Source: an uncultured Bacteroidales bacterium
Lineage (GTDB): Bacteria > Bacteroidota > Bacteroidia > Bacteroidales > Paludibacteraceae
Direction of reading: 5' to 3'
Assembly (NCBI GenBank): GCA_900319105.1
Contig: ONND01000003.1
Coordinates: 1-64,000 of the forward strand
Length of the DNA: 64,000 bases
In this document: piece by piece, positions 1-7,599 of the stretch
Layout: every line of letters begins with the position of its first letter
How positions within the stretch are numbered: the stretch's first letter is position 1
Position numbers and translations under genes: made by a program
The notes under the pieces: model-generated
Told to the model about the DNA's origin: nothing
Seen by the model: the letters and a program-made list of their open reading frames with translations, nothing else
Databases searched by the model: none

Positions 1-1095
1 TTGTTGCAGTACCATCCCTAAGCGGCTCATACTCATCGGCTTCTTGATGGAGCCTTTGATGACGAGTTTGTCGGAGATCTCGGCGGTGGTCATGAACTGG
101 CCTTCGCCGCCACGGGGGATGTCGAAATAGACGGCGAGCAGCTGCTCCTCGTTCTCCTGTGCCCGGAAAGGCTCATTATGCGCCTCAATGGTCTCTATGT
201 CGTCCAGATCGAACCAATACTGGAAGCCCATCTCAATGAGGTACTTCGCCTCGGCGTATATCTGCTCGTAGGGAAGCGTGATGAAGAAGGGGTTTTGGAT
301 GTTCTCCACCTGAAACGGCAGCCACCGCCTGTTCCCGGTGAGGTCGGTCAGGAACTCCTGTTTGTTGCCGGACGCGCAGAACGACGCCAGACGGATCCTC
401 CGCTCCTTGGTATAGCCGTACGCCGCGCGCTCGGAGATATCCGAAGCGGTGATGACCGATTTGAGCACGTTCAGTTCACGCGAGCCCATGGCGTCTATCT
501 CGTCGAGGGCGATGAGACCATACTCGGCGATACGGAGCCGCTCGTCCTTGTTGAGAGAGGTGCTGTTCGCCATCTTACAGCTGTAGGCGCGCAGCTCCGG
601 CGGCAGGAGGTGTTCCAGCCAGGTCGTCTTGAAGATACCCTGCTTGCCGATGAGGACGAGCACCTGCTGGTTTACCGCCTCATCGCTGAGCCAACCCGCC
701 ACCATCGCTACGAACCATTTGCGGAAGGTGCTGACCCATAGCTTCTGCTCCTCCTCGCCGCCGGCTACCGTCACACGGCTCGCGAGCCATGCGATCCAGT
801 CGGGCTGGCCGGCGGTGTACGGACGGCAGTTAAGCACATACTCGCGCAGCGGGTGGACATCGGGGATGCGGTGGCTCTGCAACACCGCCAGCACCTCCCG
901 CGCCGTGATCTGCAGCCCGCTCTCCGCCGAGCAGTCACACACGATATCATTCACGTCCGCCGTCGTGATATCTGTCCAGAGGTTGTCCGCCCGGCGGATC
1001 TGCACTTTGTTGGAGATCACATCATGCCTCAGCCGGTCGAACTGCACGTAGTTCTCATAGATGTAATTACACACGATTTCTTGTCTATTTGCCAT
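1..1095 (-). CDS. VirE/VapE-like P-loop protein (partial, C-terminus off left edge)
   Basis: Open frame of 365 codons from an ATG at 1095 that runs off the window start, so the C-terminus is missing. The protein has a Walker A-like motif GKQGIFKTT (about residues 150-158), a Walker B LIALDEID (about 194-201) and a downstream NRRW segment (about 255-258). This pattern fits the virulence-associated protein E family (PF05272), a superfamily-3-like ATPase found on Bacteroidetes mobile elements, often near primases. The N-terminal 100 residues show no motif I know. The gene is much richer in GC than the ATPase gene divergently placed at 1324, which suggests separate origin. Family assignment rests on motif recognition only; a replication or primase-helper role is inferred. 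Confidence 0.8.
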   Translation of the reverse strand, partial: MANRQEIVCNYIYENYVQFDRLRHDVISNKVQIRRADNLWTDITTADVNDIVCDCSAESGLQITAREVLAVLQSHRIPDVHPLREYVLNCRPYTAGQPDWIAWLASRVTVAGGEEEQKLWVSTFRKWFVAMVAGWLSDEAVNQQVLVLIGKQGIFKTTWLEHLLPPELRAYSCKMANSTSLNKDERLRIAEYGLIALDEIDAMGSRELNVLKSVITASDISERAAYGYTKERRIRLASFCASGNKQEFLTDLTGNRRWLPFQVENIQNPFFITLPYEQIYAEAKYLIEMGFQYWFDLDDIETIEAHNEPFRAQENEEQLLAVYFDIPRGGEGQFMTTAEISDKLVIKGSIKKPMSMSRLGMVLQQ

Positions 1096-1215
1096 ATCAT
1101 TTACGATTTAGTGACTTTGTACATTGTTACTTTGTCGCTCAAAATGTTTTCGTATTGGACCACTGATTAAAATAATTTGCATATGGATAATTAGCTCATA
1201 ATAAGCATTTTACAT

Positions 1216-1245
1216 ATCACACAACTTTGTATCACACAACTTTGT
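1216..1245. repeat. 15-bp perfect tandem duplication
   Basis: The sequence ATCACACAACTTTGT occurs twice head to tail (1216-1230 and 1231-1245), about 10 bp upstream of the -33 element of the ATPase promoter. It could be an operator or a slippage product. Confidence 0.7.
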
Positions 1246-1255
1246 GTTAGATTTA

Positions 1256-1287
1256 TTTGCATATATCAAAAAAAAGTTGTACCTTTG
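1256..1287 (+). promoter_or_regulatory. Bacteroidetes promoter of the ATPase gene
   Basis: TTTG at 1256-1259 and TACCTTTG at 1280-1287, separated by 20 bp, match the phylum consensus (-33 TTTG, -7 TAnnTTTG). The start codon lies 36 bp downstream. Confidence 0.85.
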
Positions 1288-1323
1288 CAGCAAATTTTGA
1301 AAAACGAAAAATAATACTACGCT

Positions 1324-2472
1324 ATGAAATCCACTCACAATGAACTGCAAAAACCATTTGTTTTTGGTCAAGCAATAGGTGTAAACCACTTTATTGGTCG
1401 TGAACGCGAGCTAAAACGTTTAACCGCCAATTTCTCGCATGGCATCAACACGATTCTGATGGCTCCCCGTAGGTGGGGTAAAACCTCTCTGGTAAAACGG
1501 ACGATGTCCGAAATCAAAAATGATTACATAAAGGTCATATACATCGATGCTTATTTTTGTCGGAACGAATATGATTTCTACAATCATTTCGCTGAGTGTA
1601 TTCTCCATCAGACCAACTCAAAGTTTGAGCAGTGGGCAGAAACAGCCGGTGAGTTTCTTATGCGCTTGACACCTAAAATTTCGTACAATCTTCCTTCTGC
1701 AGAAGAGTATTCCGTATCATTAGGGATAACTCCCCGCACCCACCAACCGGAGGAGATTCTTCAATTGCCGGAGATCATCGCGCAACGGAAAAACATCCAT
1801 TTAGTAATTTGCATAGATGAGTTCCAACAAATAGGCGAATTTACGGATAGCATGACCGTGCAAAAGCGCATGCGGAGTGTTTGGCAGCACCAAGAACATG
1901 TTAACTACTGTTTATTTGGTAGTAAAAAACATCTACTACAAAATATGTTTCTCAAAAGTAGTTATCCTTTCTATAAATTCGGCGATATTATACCTTTGGA
2001 TCCTATTGAGGAAAAAACGTGGTTGCCGTACCTGCAACAAGGATTTAAATCGTGGGGTAAAAATATCTCCGAAGATATAGCACGCCAATTATGCCAAAAG
2101 GTTCAATTACATCCTTCTTATATACAGCAATTAGCATGGCTGACGCTGCTCAATACGGATTCAGAAGCAACCGAAAGTACCCTGCTGCAAGGATTGGACG
2201 ATCTTATTAATGAGAATAGCGCACTTTTCATTCAGCAGACAGAGCACTTGACACCCTATCAACTGAATTTTCTATATGCAATGCTGGACGGAATAACATC
2301 TGATTTCGCAAAAGAAGATATCCGTGAGCAGTATCAATTGGGTTCATATAGTAATATAGCACGTATTAAGACCGCACTTATCGAAAAGGAACTGATTGAT
2401 ACTTATAAAGGCGCAGTCGTTTTTGCCGATCCAGTTTTCGTCCTTTGGATGCGAAGAAATATGAATCAGTAA
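1324..2472 (+). CDS. AAA family ATPase (archaeal-ATPase/ORC-like)
   Basis: A 382-residue protein. It begins with a conserved FIGRERELKRL segment (about 24-34), then a Walker A MAPRRWGKTSL (about 46-56) and a Walker B LVICIDEFQQIG (about 160-171). The C-terminal third looks like a winged-helix region, with a segment on cell-growth-like phrasing SDFAKEDIREQYQLGS. This organisation fits the PF01637 'ATPase domain predominantly from Archaea' group common in Bacteroidetes genomes. These genes are often single, transcribed from their own promoter, and have no established role; some are linked to defence or mobile elements. Start ATG follows a strong promoter. Base composition is clearly lower in GC than the neighbouring VirE-like gene. 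Confidence 0.85.
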   Translation: MKSTHNELQKPFVFGQAIGVNHFIGRERELKRLTANFSHGINTILMAPRRWGKTSLVKRTMSEIKNDYIKVIYIDAYFCRNEYDFYNHFAECILHQTNSKFEQWAETAGEFLMRLTPKISYNLPSAEEYSVSLGITPRTHQPEEILQLPEIIAQRKNIHLVICIDEFQQIGEFTDSMTVQKRMRSVWQHQEHVNYCLFGSKKHLLQNMFLKSSYPFYKFGDIIPLDPIEEKTWLPYLQQGFKSWGKNISEDIARQLCQKVQLHPSYIQQLAWLTLLNTDSEATESTLLQGLDDLINENSALFIQQTEHLTPYQLNFLYAMLDGITSDFAKEDIREQYQLGSYSNIARIKTALIEKELIDTYKGAVVFADPVFVLWMRRNMNQ

Positions 2473-2490
2473 TCCAATACGTCAAAGATC
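2469..2490 (-). repeat. Dispersed repeat copy 1 (GATCTTTGACrTATTGGATTAC)
   Basis: Read on the minus strand this is GATCTTTGACGTATTGG followed by ATTAC. Two more copies lie at 9041-9063 and 11961-11984 in the same orientation. Here it overlaps the stop codon of the ATPase gene. Confidence 0.6.
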
Positions 2491-2523
2491 ATATCTTTTT
2501 CTCATTTACTTATTTACAGCAAT

Positions 2524-2555
2524 CGCGAGTCGTAACGAGCCTTAACGTAAGCGAG
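2524..2555 (-). repeat. Dispersed 32-bp repeat, copy 1
   Basis: The minus strand matches plus-strand 7439-7470 at 30 of 32 positions (core AAGGCTCGTTACGACTCGCG). Just upstream on the minus strand sits TACCTTTGCA, which resembles a -7 box but has no clear -33 element. Confidence 0.65.
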
Positions 2556-2605
2556 TGCAAAGGTACGGAAAATATCTGACATATCCGTTCCAGAAATTGG
2601 GAACG

Positions 2606-2790
2606 TCACCTAACTTGCTGATTCATAAATGATAAGGCACGGCTAATTGTTGCCGTGCCACATTTTTTGTCGTTAGGGTACTCATAAATCTCCATCCACT
2701 GGGCGTACTTGAGGGGTAACTCGAAATCGTTGAAGAGAATGCTCAGTTCTCCTTCTTCTTTTTTTTGAGCAGGAATTGATACTTAGTCAT
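2606..2790 (-). CDS. Small protein gene requiring a -1 frameshift (copy 1)
   Basis: ATG at 2790 opens a short frame (M-T-K-Y-Q-F-L-L-K-K...) that reaches TGA after 15 codons. The run A8 just before it contains A_AAA_AAG in the zero-frame phase used for -1 ribosomal frameshifting. Reading on in the -1 frame gives a 61-residue product containing GELSILFNDFELPLKYAQWM and ending after TATISRALSFMNQQVR, where ATISRAL resembles a helix-turn-helix recognition helix. A second locus at 13946-14133 has the same start, slippery run and -1 reading frame. The function is unknown. It could equally be an old pseudogene duplicated after breaking, or be rescued by transcriptional slippage on A8. Confidence 0.5.
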
Positions 2791-2833
2791 AAAAATTAAA
2801 AATGAATATTTCGTAGCAGTTGGTTATTTGACA

Positions 2834-2862
2834 TTAAAAAAGGAGTCCAAGAAGGACTCCTT
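2834..2862 (-). terminator. Intrinsic terminator after the first LRR gene
   Basis: On the minus strand AAGGAGTCC and GGACTCCTT form a 9-bp stem with a 5-nt loop, followed by a T run. It lies 28 bp beyond the stop codon at 2891. Confidence 0.9.
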
Positions 2863-2890
2863 CTGAAAATCTAACGGATTAGGCGTGTAC

Positions 2891-5359
2891 TTATTTCACT
2901 CTTGCGCCTTGAGCGGTATATACCTTGCCATCACGGACGATATAGAGCGTACCGTCAATGAGCACTTTTCGAGTATCTTTAACGTCGTTAGCGATAACTT
3001 CTTCAATGTCTTCGAGCAGGGGATTTGCCGGGTCTTGGAAGAGTGCCTGCAGATAGATGTCGCCGCTGACGGTAACCGTACGCATAGCATTCTTGTCGCC
3101 ATCGGACCAACGGACAAATTCATAGCCTTCCTTGGCGAGAGCCATGATAGTAGTCGTATTATCTGCGCAATCCGGCATTCGTGTCATGAGGGCAGTGCCT
3201 TTCATAAGGTCGTTACTCTCAATCTGGAACAAATATCCAAATACACCATCTGATTCACAAGAATGCCCTGTTCCGGCAAAAACAGCCTCTAAAATCACAT
3301 TCTCCTTCACCTCATCCCAGAAACGGTTGGGCTGTTGATTTCCATCGCTCCAAGTAACGAAACGGTAACCGCTGTTAGCGCTTGCCCCAATGGTACCTCG
3401 TTTATCGTCACAGTCCGGAGTTTTCAGAATATGTACCATTCCCATATTTTCATCATTGCTCCATGCGGTAAACATATACGGGAAAGTGCCGTTTTTCTCA
3501 CAATCGGATTCTACAAAATGCGCTACAAGGTGCATATCTCTGTTTACATCCGCTATGTTAGTGACAGGTTCGTATGAATAAACAACATTGCCATTATCCA
3601 CATCTACCCATGCTTCAAATATGTATCCGGCAAAACCAGAAGCGCTTATACGCGCAGAAGGATCATCGCAACTTGGAATCTTATAGATTGCCACTGCGCC
3701 TTGTTGCGCATTTGCACTCTCTACATCTAATCTATATGGGAAAGTCCCATTAGTGGAGCAGTCGGCTTCCACGAAATAGGCTTGCAGATTCATATCGCGG
3801 TTCACATTGGCAATAGAAGTGATGGGTTCATACGAATACACCAGATTATTATCCACATCGTACCACGCCTCGAAAGCATAGCCTGCATAGGGATAGGCGG
3901 CAATCCGGGCGGACGCGTCTTCGCAATCCGGAGCCTTGAATACTTGAATAGAACCGGCTCCCTGTAGGTTGACCGAAGTATTCAGCTGGTACGGGAAAAC
4001 ACCATTTGTGGAGCAGTCTGCTTCCACGAAATAGGCTTGCAGATTCATATCGCGGTTCACATTGGCAATAGAAGTGATGGGTTCATACGAATACACCAAG
4101 TTGTTATCCATATCGTACCACGCCTCAAAAGCATAGCCTGCATAGGGATAGGCGGCAATTTGAGCAGACGCGTCTTCGCAATCCGGAGCCTTGCGTATTT
4201 GGGTTGTGCCTGCCTGCGGCATATTGGCACTCAGGTTCAACTGATAGGGGAAGACACCATTGGTGGAGCAGTCCGATTTAACCCACTGCGCAGAAAGGTG
4301 CATGTCGCGATTGACATTCGCAATAGTAGTTTGCGGCTGATACGAATAAACGACATTATTATCCACATCGTACCACGCCTCAAAGGCATAGCCCGCATAG
4401 GGGTAAGCGGCTATTTGAGCGGAAGTATTATCACAATCAGGCTCTTTAGTTACCGTGATAGAACCCTTTGCGGCATCGCTATTCAACACTTCAAATGCGT
4501 AAGGGAAATTGCCGGCAACGCTGACGCTGCTCCAATAACCGGAATTGTAATTGCTCACATAATTACAGGGCACATACACATGCGCAGAGGAAGGAATACC
4601 GCTGAATGTGTTGGATTGAATCGAAGGAGCGGCACCATTCTTATTAATATATATACCCCGTACATTTCCGCATTGGTAGAAGACGTTTGCCTCCATCGAA
4701 TTGAGCAAAGAAGATGTAGTACCTACCGCCCCGAAAAATACATACTCGAGCGAGCTGCAATTTCCGAAGAAGTAGTTGGTCACTTTCTCACATGCAGCGG
4801 GCAACACTATAGACTTCAAATTGCTGCATCCATAGAAAATAGCTGTCGCCTCATCGGCAACATAGAAGTTTGATACGGAATTATATTGCGTAAAAGTGAC
4901 ATTCTTCAGTGCACCACATGCGGAGAAAATATATTCACCGTTAAACGAAATATCCGAACTATTGATAGTAATGTCTTGTAATTTTGAGCAACCATAGAAC
5001 GCGTATTTCCCAATGGCAATCAACGAGCTGTTAACCGTGATGGAAGTGAGGTTCGTACACTTATAAAACGCATTATCTGAGATTGTACTTACCGTAAATG
5101 AATGGCCACTATAACTCACTTGATTAGGGATAGTGATACTTCCCGAAACATAATTGGAGTTGCTACTCTGCTCCGCTTTAGGCAACACTACGGCATCGTA
5201 GATATCAGCAATGCCCATCTCCGGCCATGCGGAGTGTGTGAGGCGATAATAGAGTCCGTTGATAAGTGTTTTTTCTGCAATGGTCTCATTAACATAAGCT
5301 GCGGTCGCATTACCTGCCATCAAGAGACACGCTGTCAATGTAATCCATATTTTTTTCAT
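2891..5359 (-). CDS. Secreted BspA-like LRR protein with B-repeats and T9SS sorting domain
   Basis: An 822-residue protein with a signal peptide (about 1-20, cleavage near ATA-AYV). Residues about 75-260 are BspA/LRR_5-type leucine-rich repeats (motif IxxxAFxxCxxLxxI). From about 285 to 775 there are six copies of an approximately 85-residue InlB-B-like repeat containing FPYxL, PDCxDxSA and YAGYAFEAW. Each unit carries two conserved cysteines (PDC and DCSTNG), so disulfides are possible. The last 30 residues (LIDGTLYIVRDGKVY then TAQGARV) match the T9SS type A sorting domain. It should be exported by the T9SS encoded at 50-56 kb and anchored at or released from the surface. The start is preceded by the shared leader element. 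A binding or adhesion role is inferred from domains. Confidence 0.88.
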   Translation of the reverse strand: MKKIWITLTACLLMAGNATAAYVNETIAEKTLINGLYYRLTHSAWPEMGIADIYDAVVLPKAEQSSNSNYVSGSITIPNQVSYSGHSFTVSTISDNAFYKCTNLTSITVNSSLIAIGKYAFYGCSKLQDITINSSDISFNGEYIFSACGALKNVTFTQYNSVSNFYVADEATAIFYGCSNLKSIVLPAACEKVTNYFFGNCSSLEYVFFGAVGTTSSLLNSMEANVFYQCGNVRGIYINKNGAAPSIQSNTFSGIPSSAHVYVPCNYVSNYNSGYWSSVSVAGNFPYAFEVLNSDAAKGSITVTKEPDCDNTSAQIAAYPYAGYAFEAWYDVDNNVVYSYQPQTTIANVNRDMHLSAQWVKSDCSTNGVFPYQLNLSANMPQAGTTQIRKAPDCEDASAQIAAYPYAGYAFEAWYDMDNNLVYSYEPITSIANVNRDMNLQAYFVEADCSTNGVFPYQLNTSVNLQGAGSIQVFKAPDCEDASARIAAYPYAGYAFEAWYDVDNNLVYSYEPITSIANVNRDMNLQAYFVEADCSTNGTFPYRLDVESANAQQGAVAIYKIPSCDDPSARISASGFAGYIFEAWVDVDNGNVVYSYEPVTNIADVNRDMHLVAHFVESDCEKNGTFPYMFTAWSNDENMGMVHILKTPDCDDKRGTIGASANSGYRFVTWSDGNQQPNRFWDEVKENVILEAVFAGTGHSCESDGVFGYLFQIESNDLMKGTALMTRMPDCADNTTTIMALAKEGYEFVRWSDGDKNAMRTVTVSGDIYLQALFQDPANPLLEDIEEVIANDVKDTRKVLIDGTLYIVRDGKVYTAQGARVK
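3769..4279 (-). repeat. Two nearly identical 255-bp tandem units inside the LRR gene
   Basis: The DNA around 3769-4023 is repeated with few changes around 4024-4278, an 85-codon period matching the B-repeat unit. Neighbouring units are more diverged. Such identity makes in-frame expansion or loss by recombination likely. Confidence 0.8.
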
Positions 5360-5403
5360 AAGCTTTGTTGCCGGTTATATCCCATCGGCTCGTCGGTTTT
5401 AAA
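5357..5403 (-). promoter_or_regulatory. Conserved T9SS-cargo leader element, copy A
   Basis: The minus strand reads TTTAAAACCGACGAGCCG then ATGGGATATAAC then CGGC, ending in CAACAAAGCTTATG, where the last ATG is the start codon. GCCG and CGGC can pair around a 12-nt loop. In copies B and C the stem is GGCG/CGCC, so one base pair is swapped while pairing is kept. This copy has AAG where B and C have an upstream ATG, showing that the second ATG is the real start in all three genes. Confidence 0.65.
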
Positions 5404-5414
5404 TGATTATTTTG

Positions 5415-7334
5415 TCAATAGGAATCTTTTACTCGTGCACCTTGTGCATTGAATACAGAGCCATCACCTCGGATAATGTAGACTTGTCCGTCAATAAGAA
5501 CTTTGTTTACCTTTTCATTGGAGAAGATGTTATCTATGCCTGTTTGTTTAGAAACAAAGGTTGCAGTAATAGTTACATTCTCCGTTACGGTCAAACCGGT
5601 TGTTTCATCGTAGTTTTCCCAACTTTCGAATACATAACCCTCATCTGCTGTGGCTGTCAGGAAGATTACTTTGCCATACTCTATTTCCTGACTCAAATCC
5701 ACAGGATTATTGTCCGCATCTTTAGCCGTTACGGAGCCGTTTTCGGCCACTACTGTCACCATATAGGTATTAATGGTATAAGTAGCCTTAACGGTAATTG
5801 CTGCGGTGATGCTGCTGAAATCCTTGTCCCAACCGGCAAAGGTATATCCCTCTCGTGTCGGGTCAGCAGGAGCAGTAGCAGCCTCTTCAAAGAGGACATA
5901 TTCTTCTTTGAGAACACGGTCATCAAAATCTACGAAGGTTACATGATAAGCTTTTTTATTGAAAGAAGCAGAAATGGTAGCATTAGCGGTAACGGTGAGT
6001 GAGCCATTCGCTTCGCAACCGCTCCATGCGCCGAACTCGTAGCCCTCATTCGGGGTAGCAATGAAGTGCAGGATAGTTCCTTCTTCCACTGATGTGAGGT
6101 CTATACCGGTCTCTTGCAGAGCGATAGTACCGTTTGCCGGTTGGTCAACCGTAATAGTGTAACTGGGTTTTTGCACAAAGACAACTTGTACATTCGTATT
6201 CTTGGTTACTTGTAGGTTCATGGGATTAGTGTACTCATTGACAGCACTTTCCCCTTCACGTGTTACCAGATATAGGACGAACTTGTAGTGATTATTTGGT
6301 GTAGCTGTAAACACTAAGTTGGTGCCGTATAATACAGGTTGACCGAGGTCAACGGTATTTCCGCCGGAAGTAACAATTACAGAACCATTTGTCGGAGTGG
6401 CTAAGGTTACATTCATTTCTTTTAGTTTGAAAGTGCAACTCACGGTCACATCCCCATTGACAGTAATGGTGCCATCTTGAGCACATCCGCTCCATGTATC
6501 TAATTCATAATTGGCATCGGGAGTCGCCGTGAAATGCAATAATGTACCTTCCGGTACTTCGGTTAAATTAACGGATTCGGTAACATTAATAGAACCGTGC
6601 TCCGGCTGCACCAACGTAACGGTATAGGTATTTACCGGCTCTTCCGTAGAAATGACGATATTACCACTGGCACCTTTCTTGTCAATGCCATATCCACCGG
6701 AAGACATACCCGAGCGCACTACTGCTCCGGACGGAGCAATGATATAGCAGTTGGTTACTTCAACATAATCTTGGCGTAGCAACTGAGATACTGTTATATT
6801 GGAGTTATTGATATATGTTTTTCCACCTACACTATTGTTCCCTATACCATAATCACTTTCCGCTACAATAGTTGTATTATTAATACGCAGCGTACCATAA
6901 GCTGTACGAATAGCAAAATAGGTATCGGACTTTGCATTCAACGAGCCACTTCCGGTTATGGTCAGATCACTATAGTTGCTAAGTTGAATAGCGCAATAAT
7001 AACCTGTTCCGTTATAGTGCAAAGAGTTTTCACCTATAAGTTGAACAGTTACTGCCGGAGTGCTATAGGTACTTTTGGATTCCAATACACTTGCGCTTCC
7101 GGTAAATGATACCTGGGCATTGTTAAGGGTCAATGTCTGGGTGGAAACATCGTAAGTAATGGTACCGGATGCCGTAACGCCGGAGATTTCGTTCAGCGCT
7201 GCTACAATTCCGGTAGGAGAAGTCGCAATGGCATCACTAATCGTTAATCCGCACATCATGAATTCTTCTGAGGCATAAGAGACCTGAAAGATGCAGCATA
7301 ATACTGCCAAAATGAGTAATTTAATCTTTTTCAT
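5415..7334 (-). CDS. Secreted beta-strand-rich protein with B-repeats and T9SS sorting domain
   Basis: From the ATG at 7334 (an ATG two codons upstream at 7340 is less likely because the leader copy at 5.4 kb lacks it) the protein has 639 residues. A signal peptide (about 1-22) precedes a region rich in short beta strands and Asn/Ser/Thr (about 25-230, with phrases such as LTLNNAQVSF and LTITGSGSLNAKSD) that resembles the Cthe_2159-type carbohydrate-binding beta-helix family. Residues about 235-600 hold divergent InlB B-repeats (HGSINVTE, GYEFGAWSG) and one Listeria-Bacteroides repeat (GYTFAGWDKDF). The C-terminus LIDGQVYIIRGDGSVF then NAQGARVKDSY is a T9SS type A sorting domain. Gene start is 12 bp or less from the leader; the stop is 56 bp before the next cargo gene start. 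Confidence 0.85.
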   Translation of the reverse strand: MKKIKLLILAVLCCIFQVSYASEEFMMCGLTISDAIATSPTGIVAALNEISGVTASGTITYDVSTQTLTLNNAQVSFTGSASVLESKSTYSTPAVTVQLIGENSLHYNGTGYYCAIQLSNYSDLTITGSGSLNAKSDTYFAIRTAYGTLRINNTTIVAESDYGIGNNSVGGKTYINNSNITVSQLLRQDYVEVTNCYIIAPSGAVVRSGMSSGGYGIDKKGASGNIVISTEEPVNTYTVTLVQPEHGSINVTESVNLTEVPEGTLLHFTATPDANYELDTWSGCAQDGTITVNGDVTVSCTFKLKEMNVTLATPTNGSVIVTSGGNTVDLGQPVLYGTNLVFTATPNNHYKFVLYLVTREGESAVNEYTNPMNLQVTKNTNVQVVFVQKPSYTITVDQPANGTIALQETGIDLTSVEEGTILHFIATPNEGYEFGAWSGCEANGSLTVTANATISASFNKKAYHVTFVDFDDRVLKEEYVLFEEAATAPADPTREGYTFAGWDKDFSSITAAITVKATYTINTYMVTVVAENGSVTAKDADNNPVDLSQEIEYGKVIFLTATADEGYVFESWENYDETTGLTVTENVTITATFVSKQTGIDNIFSNEKVNKVLIDGQVYIIRGDGSVFNAQGARVKDSY

Positions 7335-7378
7335 AAGCATTGTTGGCGGTTATATCCCATCGCCCCATCGGTTTTAAA
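7332..7378 (-). promoter_or_regulatory. Conserved T9SS-cargo leader element, copy B
   Basis: The minus strand carries TTTAAAACCGATGGGGCG, loop ATGGGATATAAC and CGCC, then CAACAATGCTTATG with the start codon at the end. It is identical over the core to copy C at 11571-11617 and has the GGCG/CGCC form of the hairpin. Confidence 0.65.
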
Positions 7379-7438
7379 GATTGTTTGTATTGTTAGTTTG
7401 TTGTTTGTTGGTTATATATACATAAAAAAGCGGTACTC

Positions 7439-7470
7439 CTCGCTTAAGCTAAGGCTCGTTACGACTCGCG
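7439..7470 (+). repeat. Dispersed 32-bp repeat, copy 2
   Basis: Matches the minus strand of 2524-2555 at 30 of 32 positions. The surrounding 7381-7599 contains no convincing gene; it holds this repeat, the leader of the gene to the left and a terminator. Confidence 0.65.
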
Positions 7471-7533
7471 GCAATGCCGCTCAATGGAAACTCGCCTTGC
7501 TCTACGCTCTCCCCGTAGCAAACACTACGTTGG

Positions 7534-7560
7534 TTAAAAAGGAAAGCGGTAAACCGCTTT
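7534..7560 (-). terminator. Intrinsic terminator after the DUF4143 ATPase gene
   Basis: Minus-strand AAAGCGG, loop TTTA, CCGCTTT, then CCTTTTT. An overlapping alternative stem (AGCGGTAA with TTACCGCT) is also possible. Confidence 0.75.
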
Positions 7561-7599
7561 GGATTACCGCTAAAAAAATAGTAGTTGTTTTTATGATTA

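Noticed and set aside
178-1170. Plus-strand frames at the left edge (178-741, 629-1051, 853-1170)
   Set aside because: Antisense to the VirE-like gene, which is open to the window edge and has Walker motifs.
1-2472. Complete phage or integrative element
   Set aside because: Only a VirE-like fragment and an ATPase are visible; no integrase, att repeats or structural genes were seen in the window.
2524-2575. TACCTTTGCA on the minus strand as a promoter
   Set aside because: No TTG at the usual 20-bp distance and no gene immediately downstream, so only the repeat is reported.
3769-4600. Regularly spaced direct repeats that could suggest a CRISPR array
   Set aside because: The period is 255 bp (85 codons), the repeats are open in one frame and form B-repeat domains; there are no short unique spacers and no cas genes.
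4037-4873. 278-codon plus-strand frame over the LRR gene
   Set aside because: It is the complement of the repeat-rich coding strand; the composition is odd, and the same text recurs at 3782 because the underlying B-repeats repeat.
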